A DNA stretch of 64,000 nt from contig JASFAU010000008.1 in the NCBI GenBank assembly GCA_039704465.1, forward strand, positions 124,001 to 188,000, given 5' to 3'. The stretch is from Plasmodiophora brassicae (taxonomy: Eukaryota > Endomyxa > Phytomyxea > Plasmodiophorida > Plasmodiophoridae). The position numbers and the translations under genes were made by a program. Below the pieces are notes generated by a model, which saw only the letters and a list, made by a program, of their open reading frames with translations, did not search any database and had not been told where the DNA came from. Shown piece by piece: positions 51,012-61,723 of the stretch (its first letter is position 1; each line of letters opens with the position of its first letter).

Positions 51012-53365
51012 ATGCCCGTTCCCGTTCCGGTGCTTGCGCTGCTGGTGCACCTGCTAACCGCCTCGGTGCACGCCAACGACCCGACGGATTGCCCCGATAT
51101 ATCGGAGTGGACGTTGGACAACATCGTGCAATACCTGAGACTGGAATCGGATGCCTACCTACAGCCATGCCTCGAGAGCATCCTGCTAACTGCGATTGAC
51201 GCGGGCAGGGTCGATACTGTCCAGGCAATTATAGGACACGAACGGGTCCGCATCAGCCGTCGGGTTGCTACGCGGACCGCCTGGTACGCGTACGTGATCA
51301 GCTGGCAGCACAGCCCTGCCAATTCGTTGCATATGCTTGCCACACTCCTTCCCCACGTTCGTGAGTCCCAGCAGATCCCCGGATACGAGGATGTCATGGA
51401 CCAGTTCTCGGTGCACTACTCCCTCTGTTCCCAACTAGGCATGCTCAGCGACCGGCGCCGCATCCTTGGCGCTGCCCCTACCATCCCTGACCGCCCGTAT
51501 CGTGGTTTCGGGCGCGGTCTTGACCAACAGCAACACCTAGCGACCTATCAAGTACGTCCCTCCATTTACCGGCCCAACCAGCGTCGTCAAGTGAGCATCC
51601 CGACACAAGCAGACGTCAGTCGGCAGACGGCAATATTGCCTCCCTGCAACAGTGCTGGACCCGATCCGGTCGCAGAAGTCCAACAGCAACACGAGTCGAT
51701 GATCGAGCGTGGTTCACCATTGCGTGACGTCGGGCGTCAGGAAGCACGACCGGCCGCCGATGATGCTGCAGAAGCGGCAGCGACAGTACTGTGCACGTTA
51801 CCTTCGTCATCGGCGACGGCCATCGGCTCCAGCCGACGCCGCCGACCCATGATGAGTGACGGCGACGTCCAGGACCAATCCCAGGAGCAACGCCAGATTC
51901 AACGGATCCGTCAGGCGATGCGACTCCTGGCCGTTAGGAGCGACCGCCTCAGATCGGCGTCGTTGCCCCCGTCGCCTTCGTTAATTGCATCGCAGACCGG
52001 TACCAGAAATAGCAGGTGGCGACGTCGACAAGGATCGGGACCATGGACGTCTGCCCAATGCCGCCAACTTCTACGGCGACAACGCCCCCGTTCTGTTGCA
52101 CCGGCCAGCTCGATCGCGATACGGCCAGCGGCATCCGACTGGAGGTTCGACCTGCAGGATGGGACGCAGCAGGAACAAGGTCGCCAGTTCCTGGGCCAGG
52201 TCGCCGACATGATCGCAGCGAACGATGAGCGCGTCCGCGGTCACCTGTTCGTCAAGAGCGAATCATCACCGGCAATCGATCAAGGCGGCCTGTCGGTGTC
52301 CCTGATCCAGTTCGCGTCCACCGAGCTGACGTCCCGCCTGAGCTGCGCTGGTCAGCTCCTGCACAGTCAGGGCATGGACAAGGCGTTCGTCCCACGATCA
52401 CCGACAATCGGCAATGACGACGAGCGCAGGGACCTGATGCTGCTCGGTGCTCTCATCGGTATCATCGACAACCACCGGCGAACGACTCCGAAACGAAACA
52501 TGCTGTTGCCGATCCCGTTGCCCGTCGTGGCGTTCCGTGCGCTGCTCAGGAATGCAACGACATCTGTGTCCGACAACGAAGCCGGCGGTACTGCCCTGGG
52601 CGCCGTCTACAGGCAGTATTGTGGGGAGAGCAGCCCGACCGAATGCAATCGCATCAAGCAGATCGACGTCGATGAGCTTTTCGCTAACGGTCCCGGTGCT
52701 GATTACAGCAACGCCGACGAGTACCTTCGTGGACTGGTACGTCGTATGAGCACCTGACAGCTGCGTGCTCGTTCATGATGATGCGTTCAGGTCGGCAGAT
52801 TGCTGAATTCGCAGGCATTCGAGGCGGTTCGACAAGGGTACCAAGCGACGACGACTAGGATGGATAGGGATGCGGATCACGGGTACCAGGCAATGCATCA
52901 AGCCATCGTTGCTGACCCTTCAGTCACTTTGGACAAGTTGTGGCCGCTGCACTTGTCGTTTGAGGTTGACTTGAACGACCGCGATTGCGATGGGCTAGCT
53001 CGTCGTCATGCTGATGACGTGGTCGCTGACGCACTCAAGGGCCTATCGGATGAGGAATGCGCTGACTTCGTGGAGGCCACGACAGGTGCTAGGTGCCTGC
53101 CGCTGATAGCGGACGGGCACTCCAAGATCGCGGTCGGTTTTATATCCAGGTGATGTGCAATGTATATCTAATACGGACGGTTACGTATGTATAGGTGGTG
53201 ATACGTCGCTGCGATGGGATCGTGTTCCACACCTGCTTCCGTAGCGTCGACATACCGGTCGGCCTGATCAGTGACGGGGCTAGTACCCTACGCGAACATC
53301 TCAAATCCTCGATGGACGGTATAGTCGGTCAAGGAGTCACATATGCGACCTACAACACGGCCTGA
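51012..53365 (+). CDS. Secreted HECT-type ubiquitin ligase-like protein 2
   Basis: Exons are 51012-52736, 52791-53132 and 53195-53365, with 54- and 62-nt introns in phase 0; 745 residues. The frame is open upstream, but the ATG at 51012 gives a clean signal peptide (MPVPVPVLALLVHLLTASVHA) ending before the same NDPT start as gene 1. The N-terminal domain (W.LDNIVQYLRLESDAYLQPC ... TAWYAYVISW) is homologous to gene 1. A long Gln/Arg/Ser-rich linker follows. HECT N-lobe motifs are LQDGTQQEQGRQF, DQGGLSVSLIQFAS, LLGALIGIIDNH and LPIPLPVVAFRALL. C-lobe motifs are ADFVEATTGARCLPL and FHTCFRSVDIP, with predicted catalytic Cys703. The linker is the most diverged part. Confidence 0.82.
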
Positions 53366-54464
53366 TGTGCTTATACACCGATGTCGGTCGTCATTTTAGC
53401 GGCCACGTTCAACACATTTATCCGGGGGCGAAACAACGATGCGGTGACGTACAAGGTAGAAGGGTTGCATCGCAGGACGCCGATTGTGGCGACCTTCTGT
53501 TGTCTATTATTCCGTTCGCGTCAGGGGAGATATGATCGTCCGCCTCCTTCGATCGGCAACGAAGAATAGGACGTCCGCAGGGACAGGTGATAAGGTGACC
53601 TCATGGGCGCCATCAGGGAAAATCGGTTTTGAAGCAACCCCAGACAAACGGACCCAGGTCGGCTTGTGGTGTTGCCAGTCCCGTTGCCTGCCGGTTCCTT
53701 TCGCGGGTTGATCGAAAACAAGCCTATCCACGTCTCAGATTATGACGCGTACAGCGCGCCGCCTAATTGCACCGACCATGCAAGCCGTGGGCTTCGCATT
53801 CGCTTGTCGAACGTACGATAACTGTGAAACACTGGAAGCGATGTTTTTATGCGCATGGGTTCCTGCATCCCTGCGGTGGTATCTCATTCCCAAACGCACC
53901 GGCCTGATCAAACTTGGCGATCCCGTCGATCGGTTCAGGCCACAACCACGCCTCCAGTCAGTGACCGGGGTACGTCGTCAGGTTGGACGACGATTCTATA
54001 GATGGGCCGCTTATACGGAACGACGCCCTATAATAATTGTTGTTTCTGCACCAAGCCCATACGGCACACTCCAACGGTGATCGCCCAGCAGCTCGATTCG
54101 GCCAATAAACACCGTGCATTGTCGACCCAACCGACATCGGATCCTTGATCCAATAGAGAGCGCGCCCACCGGCAATGGAGTCACGTCCAGCTGCAGAAGC
54201 GACGCCCTCCGGTATATCTGCTTTGACAGGATACCTGCATAGGTAGCTCGCTGGGTACCAGACTTCCAGTATCGACATTTTGCTTCGTGGCCTGGCTGCT
54301 CTGAGCCGCACTATTTATGGGTTTGCGCAAATCGAACCGGGTCTGGCTCGCCAAACGCCGCCAGTCCGGTCTGCGTCGCCTGGTTGCCAACCCAGCTGGA
54401 ACGGTACGCCTTGCAGCCAGCAAACTGCTCCATGGCTCAACAGACAAGGCGCCGCCGCGTTATA
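53366..54464. other. Intergenic region between HECT genes 2 and 3
   Basis: No gene is supported in these 1.1 kb. Short frames on both strands lack domains or splice partners. It presumably holds the promoter of gene 3; the start codon of gene 3 is preceded by CGTTATA. Confidence 0.4.
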
Positions 54465-56320
54465 ATGCGAGCTGCGCTGCTTGTACTGGCGCACCTGTTC
54501 TTGGTGGCCACGGCAGTCGCAGATGAAGGGGAGCGCAACCATCGCGCAGCTGGGACGTCTGCTGCTCCTGACGCGGTGCCGTCCGCATCCGATGAGACCG
54601 CTCCGGATAGCCCCAGCGAGTCGCGTCACCTGCAAGAGCCTGCAGGTCGCGATGCACGATCTCGTACGACGCCGACGCCAGCTGGACGCGGGCGTCATCA
54701 GCACAGTCCGCCTTCGCCGAATGCGCAGTCACTGCCTTCACCTTCGAACGCGATGAATTACTACCCGTCTGCCTGGCCATACCTGGAAAATGGTCCTCCC
54801 GGCCCGCAGATGTCATTCTGGTCGCAAACTCATGGGACTCAACCTTCTGCTGCTCAAGTGCTGCCAAGTTGGGCAGCAGGTGCGGCTCCAATACCGGCAC
54901 GAGTTCGTCATGCCTGGTTTGCCAACCCTCCTGATAGTCGCTCCCGCTCTACGGCTGGACCGCTCACAGATGGGGGCAATGTCCCAATGACACCTCGACG
55001 CGGACAAGGACGTGCAGCAGCACTGGGGAGCCCGTTCGAATCATCGTCACCACAGCTAGCAGTAGTGCAGACCCTGCTTAGATCATCGCTCCGACGTCAC
55101 CGCCGCACACCCTTCGACTGGGTCTACACAATGAAGGACGGTACGCGTCAGGAGCAAGCCCGGGATTTCCTGGAGCAGGTCGCCACCATGGTCAGGAACT
55201 ACGACTCGCGTCTTCGCGCACGGTTGATCGTCAAGAGCAACTCATCGTTGGCAATCGACGCTGGTGGCCTGTCTGCGTCACTGATCGAATTCGCATCGGT
55301 AGAGCTGGCGGATCGTCTCGGTCGCGCTGGCCAGCTTTTGTACAGCCATGCCATGGACAAGGCCTTCGTACCACGGTCGCAGACGATCACCTCTAACGAT
55401 GAACTCATTGACCTGAGGGTCCTGGGTGCCCTCATTGGCATCATCGGCAACCACAGGCACTGCATGCGCAAGAGGGGCGTCATGGTCCTGCCAATTCCAT
55501 TACCGGTCGTGGCGTTTCGGGCGTTGCTAAGGTTCCCCCTTGACAGCGTTACCGATTTGGAGGTCAACAGCACCGCCCTGGCTGCCATCTACAGGCAGTA
55601 CTGCGGCAACCTTAGCCCTGCCGAATGCAAACGTGACAAGCAGGTCGACGTCGATGACCTGTTCGAGAGTGTGCCTGGCGTGGACTACAGCAACGCCGAC
55701 GAGTACCTTCGCGGACTGGTTCGTGATTTAGGACGTCGCTCGCAGGCCTGCTCGCGTTTTGACCGATAACGTTCAGGTTCGTTTGCTGCTGAATTCCCCA
55801 GCATTCGGCGCCGTCAGTTTCGGATGTCATATCACGAGGAGCGACCAGTGGGTTCGCGTCCCTGAATCGTATCGGTACATGTACGAGCTCGTAGTAGGCG
55901 ACCCTGTGGCATCGATGGAGAAACTGGGGCGGAAGCTGACGATCCGTGCGAACTCGGCCAGTGCCCACAGCAACGTTTATCGCGTGCTAAGCAGCATGTC
56001 GGACAAGGGGCGCGCCGATTTCCTTGAGGCGACCACGGGCGTCAGGTTTCTGCCGCTGGCCAACGACATCCACTCCCGTATCACAGTCAGTCTATTGGTA
56101 TTCTTCGCATTTGATGTGGCAGACTCACAATGGGATGCTGCATTGTCTCTAGGTCGATGTCAAAGCCTGTGATGCCATTGTGTTCCACACCTGTTTCCGC
56201 AGCGTGGATATCCCGGTCGGTTTAGCTGTCAGCGAGGACGACCTCCGCGACCAGCTTGACAGTGCCGTTCAGTACTTCGTTGGCCAGGGGATCACGTCAT
56301 CCAGCCACAACTATTACTGA
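54465..56320 (+). CDS. Secreted HECT-type ubiquitin ligase-like protein 3
   Basis: Exons are 54465-55718, 55777-56085 and 56153-56320, with 58- and 67-nt phase-0 introns at the same places as in genes 1 and 2; 576 residues. The ATG at 54465 starts a signal peptide (MRAALLVLAHLFLVATAVA). The N-terminal domain of genes 1 and 2 is absent; a Pro/Ser-rich linker follows directly. HECT N-lobe motifs are MKDGTRQEQARDF, DAGGLSASLIEFAS, VLGALIGIIGNH and LPIPLPVVAFRALL. C-lobe motifs are ADFLEATTGVRFLPL and FHTCFRSVDIP, with predicted catalytic Cys535, and the chain ends in HNYY. It is the most HECT-like of the four around the DxGGL motif. Confidence 0.82.
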
Positions 56321-56867
56321 CGTGAATAAACGAAGCGTACGGACGCCCGCGACAACACGGTAACTTCGCAGGGGAACCGCGAGGGGCAGATCCTGACGTT
56401 CGAATTCGCCTCAGTCCCGCGGCACACTGGCTCGGGGAGCGCCGACAGCGAGCTGCGTTAATTGGCTGCCAGCTCAGTCGGTCCACTTCCTGGTTCCATA
56501 CCAGTCAGCACGCGTATAGTACAGGGGGGTCTGGGTTGGACCGAATACCAGCGGCAGCGATTCGCTAAAGCCCCCTCAGATCATCACGCGGCGACCCCTG
56601 ATCTCCTGCCTACCTACAAACGCTTGCAAGTCAAATTTCAGCTTGCCGACATGAACCGGGGACCACCCAGGTGAGAAGGGCCCACACCGGAATGGTAGGA
56701 CCAGTACCTATGTAGTGCGCGGCTTGAGAGCGCGCGCGCGGGGTAATGCGGGGCTGGCTCGGACTGCAGCGACGGCGTCAGTCTGTCTATTGCCGTTGAG
56801 TACAGTGCGCACCCGATCGCGTCCCGACTGCATCCAGTTGCCCAGTGTCACCGCTGTTGTGCCCTGT
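56321..56867. other. Intergenic region between HECT genes 3 and 4
   Basis: I see no supported gene. A codon-like frame runs in from 56715 into gene 4 but lacks a good start. Probably the promoter of gene 4. Confidence 0.4.
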
Positions 56868-58659
56868 ATGCCGCACACTGCGAGTCACGCGACGACGACC
56901 AGGTCCGCCATCCTGGTATGGGTGATGTTGCTGCCCATCATCGTCATCCAGCTCGCGCCGTCGGCTCAAGGAAGCCGTGTCGTGTCCAGGACGGACCGCC
57001 ATGTGCCTGTCCGTTCGACGTCAGTCGGACTGGCATCGGCGGACGACCTAGCTGATCAGAATGGCGCCAGCCCATTTCACCATCGTGACGTCGGCAGCAG
57101 CCCGAACTCGAGGCTCGCCCAGCTGCCCGTGGCGGTGCAATCGTCGTCGACTCGTTCCCGAATGCGACGATCCCGCGCCGTCCTGGACTTTACCAGGCTG
57201 GCGGACCAGTTCGGCGACTGTTCGCCGTCTGTTGAAGAAGGTACCTCTGTATCATCGACGCAGGGCCCATCCATCTTGCAGAATAGCGACACGCCCGCCG
57301 TCTCTGCTGCGGATCTCGCCAGGCCCCGCGCCGGGTACGTGCCGGTTACGCTGGAGAGCACGCCACCTGCCCCACATTCACCGGCGACGTCGTCCATGCC
57401 TGGGCCTCGATCATCATCATTCTTCGAGTACTGCACGTATGAGCTGAGGGATGGGACCCGGCAGGAACAAGGACGACAGTTCCTGGATACCGTCGCCGCC
57501 ATGCTCGACAAAGGTGACCAGAGCCTTATCCGCGGTCGACTCATTATCAAGAGCGCGTCATCGCCAGCGATCGACCAAGGTGGCCTGTCGGTATCGTTGA
57601 TTGAATACGCGGCGGCCGAGCTGGCTGACCGTCTCGGGCGTTCTGGCCAGCTCCTGCACAACCAGCAGATGGACATGGCGTTCGTACCGCGTTCCCCGAC
57701 GATCGACACGGATGCGGAACGCATGGACCTGATGCTGCTGGGCGCTCTTATCGGCATCGTTGACAACCATAGGACGATGGTTCCGGATCTGATGATGACA
57801 CTGCCAATCCCGTTGCCTGCCGTTCTCTTCCGCGCGCTGCTCACGATCAACGGCACTGTCCAAGTCGATCATGACAACGCGAGAGATACCGCTCTGGCTG
57901 ACGTCTACCATCAATGGTGTGGGGACCGCAGCCCGGCAGAGTGCGTCCAGGACAATCAGATCGACGTCGTTCATCTGTTGGGGAGCGTGCCCGGCATCAA
58001 TGACGACAACAGTGCCGACGAATACCTCAACGGACTGGTACATTCTTGACCATGACTGTGGTCTCTTACGCTGACTGATGTGTCCAGGTTGGTACGCTGC
58101 TCAGTTCGCAGGCGTTCCAAGCCATTCAACAAGGGTTCCTTGCGGCGACGCTGGGTGTACCGTCGGTCGATGTCGAGTTCTATCGGTCGATTCACGACGA
58201 CGTTGTCGCCGATACGGTGACGACGTTCAAAACGATGAGCATGAAGACGTGTGTCTATCTGGGACGCAACCTAAACTGCTGCGAACGGCATGCCGCCCGA
58301 GCCTACCACGTTGTGTACTGGGCCCTTCGTGGCATGTCCGACAGGCAACGAGCCGACTTTCTTGAAGCCGCGACGGGCTCGAGGTTCCTGCCTCTGAGCC
58401 ACAGCGCGCACGCCAATATTCATGTCAGTCGTCTGGCCATACTATTGCTCGGGTTGCACTAGATCTGACGCGTCGATCGTGCCTATAGATCTGGGTGGTT
58501 CCAGGTGATGGCATCGCGTTCCGCACCTGTCTTCGTACCGTAGTCATCCCGGCCGCCCTGGTGTGCGCTGGGGCGACCGCGTTACGCAGCCACCTTCTCG
58601 ACCTGGTGTACGGTTTCTCCCGGGAAGGAATCTCGCGCGACAGTCACAATGTCGCCTGA
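56868..58659 (+). CDS. Secreted HECT-type ubiquitin ligase-like protein 4
   Basis: Exons are 56868-58037, 58088-58423 and 58489-58659, with 50- and 65-nt phase-0 introns; 558 residues. The start gives a signal peptide with a longer polar lead (hydrophobic AILVWVMLLPIIVIQLA, residues ~14-30). There is no N-terminal domain like that of genes 1 and 2. HECT N-lobe motifs are LRDGTRQEQGRQF, DQGGLSVSLIEYAA, LLGALIGIVDNH and LPIPLPAVLFRALL. C-lobe motifs are ADFLEAATGSRFLPL and FRTCLRTVVIP, with predicted catalytic Cys516. For intron 2 I chose the acceptor at 58488, because the one further on at 58505 breaks the frame. It is the most diverged C-lobe, with FRTCL in place of FHTCF. Confidence 0.8.
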
Positions 58660-58905
58660 TCAGAATTACGAAGTGGCCAGTTATGCGTATTCCAATAAAG
58701 TGGACTTCATCGCCAGGAACGCAGCTTGCCAGTACTGACGACGTCGCCTCACTGTCAAGCAGGATAGCGTTCGCGGGCTAGTGGCCTTGTTTGGACGCTG
58801 TGGGATCGCGACTCAACGCCTAGCGTCCGCAGTCTTGATAAACGCCTGCCACGACCAGTCCTGCGTAATGCTATACCTGACGTGAGCAGAACAGGCGATC
58901 AGTCC

Positions 58906-59376
58906 ATGCAGCCCAGCTATGTAGAGCGAGCCAACGACGGTGCAGGGAGGACTGAATCACAGACTGGGCTTCCCGTCATTGGCGACGATATCGTGCGGGG
59001 CGACATGAAGTTCCTGTGGAACAAGGCTCGCGCGTCTCAAGGCGGGAACAGCGCCGATTTGCTCGGCGACACCCCGTTCGAGAATGATCTGCGCCTGGGT
59101 AAGCACCATCTCAAGCTGGTCGACGGCGAATGGGTCCTGCTGTCGAGCTCGGCGGGTGCATCGGACGCACCCAACATGGGCGCCGTTCTCGAGGAGAACC
59201 AGCGACTAAAGGCGCAGGTCGCCGACCTTGAGCGTGCCAACCACCGCCTAACCTTCAAGAACAAGCTGCTCATCGCCATGTGCACCATATCAGAGGGCGA
59301 CCGACGCGTTGCTGAAATGGAAAACGAACAGCTCTTGAAGGACGCGGGAAAGGCGCCACCCGCCCACAAGCCGTAA
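58906..59376 (+). CDS. Chibby-family ciliary protein
   Basis: A single-exon gene of 156 codons from the ATG at 58906; the frame is open a little upstream. Chibby proteins sit at the distal end of basal bodies and help build cilia, and in animals also bind beta-catenin. The pattern fits: ENDLRLGKHHLKLVDGEWV matches the conserved LGL...L.F.DG.W core. A leucine-rich coiled coil follows (VLEENQRLKAQVADLERANHRL, then FKNKLLIAMCTISEGD), the family's dimerisation segment. The N-terminal third is unlike animal Chibby. It lies between the HECT array and, converging on the other strand, the TauE-type gene. Confidence 0.65.
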   Translation: MQPSYVERANDGAGRTESQTGLPVIGDDIVRGDMKFLWNKARASQGGNSADLLGDTPFENDLRLGKHHLKLVDGEWVLLSSSAGASDAPNMGAVLEENQRLKAQVADLERANHRLTFKNKLLIAMCTISEGDRRVAEMENEQLLKDAGKAPPAHKP

Positions 59377-59631
59377 ATCGGCGGGACAGGACAGCAAGGA
59401 CATTGCCAAACGAACCATGTATAGTAATGAAGCCAAATATCGAACCAGCATGCATGGGCAGTGATGACACTGGACAGCGTCCGAATGTACGTCGGGGCCA
59501 GGCAAATGGGCACGATCATGTCGGCGAACAGGAAACGCCTGAGCGCGCATGAACGGAACGGAGGAGGCCCAGCGGCCCAGACAGGCTGTAAGCACAGTGG
59601 TCGTATAGTAATATTAGGTCGTGACAGGTGG

Positions 59632-61460
59632 TTAGCATGGCGACGAGAACGTGAAGAAATCCTGTCCCGCCCTCGCCTGCTGGACGGTGGACAGCACGCC
59701 GCTGACGGTCATCATGCAAGTCGCCGCGCCGATGACGACGGCAATGGCGATCACGATGAACGACGTCCGGTTGTACTTCCGCACCAGGAAGATAAACACG
59801 AGCTGGCCTGCCAGCGTCGACAGCAACCCGACGAAGAAGTACCACACCGCGTACGACACGATTAGCGATCCTAGCACCACACAGTCAGCCGAGGAGGATC
59901 GCAACGACGTCGTCGACAGCGCGCTATATACCAAGAGTCGCATACAGGACAATGGCGGACGACGCCGTGAGGAACTATGCCAAGACTGCTCAGCGCTGGT
60001 CCACCATGATAAACGGGTGGCACATACGACGGCCATGGCGGAGGTAGCCGCTACCACTTGATGGGGCATCTTCAGCTCGATCAGCAATGGGCCCAGGATC
60101 ATTCCTACACGCGACGCACGCGGCAGCGCATTAGAACGGATCTTCATGGAACGTACTAGCGACTATGTGAGGTGCCTACCACCGCCGATGCCGACCAAAC
60201 CTCCCAGGAGGCCGGCCATAGCCGACATGAGGGGATACAGATATATCGACCTGCTGGTCCAAACGACATCCGATGGCTGCTTGCAACGTCAGCAACGCGG
60301 CCCGGTGGGAGGCAGAACGACGGACACCAACGTTGGGTTTCCAACCGCACGTCAGCTTGCGCTCGGTACGAGCCGCATAGACGCGGCCGATGGCGACGGT
60401 CAGCGCGCCCAGTACGGCCCAGAAGAACACGGTGACGGTCCAGTACGCAGACGAGCAGGCAGCGATACCAAACAGGGACGAGGCTGCATGCAAATCAGGT
60501 GACTGTTGGCCGACCGGACACAGATGATCGGGGTCGGCTTACACCCGGGTCGGCTCGACTTGAGCAACTGGACAGCGAGGACAACCAGCCAGATCCCAAC
60601 GATGGCGCCCTTCTCGCCGGCAGTCGACAGGTCTTTCTTCAGCAAGAGGCCCAACTCAGGAGACGGGTCCGCCTCGGGTAGACTCACAGACCGCAGCGAT
60701 GAATTGCTAACCTGGGCCATGGAGATGTGCAATGCGTATTGGTGCTTGTCTCGTTTCCACGCCGCACGAGCCTTCATCGTCGTCCGGAACGTCGTATAGC
60801 CGAGCGTGATGAGCAGGATAACAACAATAATCCACGTAGGGAACACGATGTTCAGGATGACGCCGACCGACGTCCCTGCGTCAAAGCGTCAAACAGGGGG
60901 ACGGGGACGGGGAACGACGACAGGGGCTGTGCTGTACCTGCCAGCAGCATGGGCGTGAACATGACGATGACTGAGTAGTCGATCAGCGGTCGCTCGTGAA
61001 CGATCGGGTGCGTCCGGCCGATGTTGAAGGCCATGTTGACCAGCGACCCTCCAAAGATGATGGACTGTGAGATCGGGATGGCCTGCTTCGTCGACATGCC
61101 GGCAATAAGCACGAGGACCGGGACGAATATGCCACCGCCACCTGCACGGCCACCAAACGTTGGCAATGCATGCTCAGCGCGTGTTAACAATGCCGTACCT
61201 AGACCACCACCAGCGGCCAGAGCAGCGCCAATGAACACGGCAACCGTCCCCAGCGTATCGTCCACCGGCCGGTAATCGTCCAGGATCGACCTGACGACGC
61301 ACGCGCCCGCCTTGCACAGATGAAACGCCCCGCACTGATCGTCGTTCGCGCACGACGCCGACCCGGTCACCAGCAGACACGCCAGGACAACGGCCGACGG
61401 CACCCGCATCGTCATCGGCGTCGAGCGCACCCAGGTCGCCCTGACAGACCCAGTCGGCAT
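59632..61460 (-). CDS. TauE/SafE-type sulfite exporter-like membrane protein
   Basis: A multi-exon gene starting at ATG 61460 with a likely signal sequence (MRVPSAVVLACLLVTGSASC) and a Cys-rich lumenal or outer stretch. Two halves each carry the family's glycine-rich motif across an intron: AAGGGL/GGGGIFVPVLVLIAG in the first, GGLVGIGGG/MILGPLLIEL in the second. The first half also has ISQSIIFGGSLVNMAFN and PLIDYSVIVMFTPMLLAGT. About nine to ten membrane spans are predicted. Visible introns include 42-75-nt GT-AG gaps near 61170, 60900, 60500, 60320, 60140 and 59960. TauE/SafE proteins move sulfur-containing anions in bacteria; the eukaryotic substrate is unsettled. The stop is TAA at 59632. 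Confidence 0.8.
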
Positions 61461-61723
61461 CAGGCCCTTTCACGGCCGTCGGCTGACGATCATTCCGCCG
61501 CGCTCGTCTCCCACTGTTGTTGTTCCATCCACTCGGCGCCGCGCAGGTTTCTATTTATGTTTCCGCCACCACGAGGTAACATAGTCCGCGGCGCGCAGCC
61601 CCCGCCCTGTACCGGTGACACGGGCTCGCGCACGGGGCGCACTTTGCAGACAACGACAGCGGGCATGCTTCCGTTTCCATTGTATGCGTACAGTACAGTA
61701 ACGAAGATACGTTAGCGAAACAT

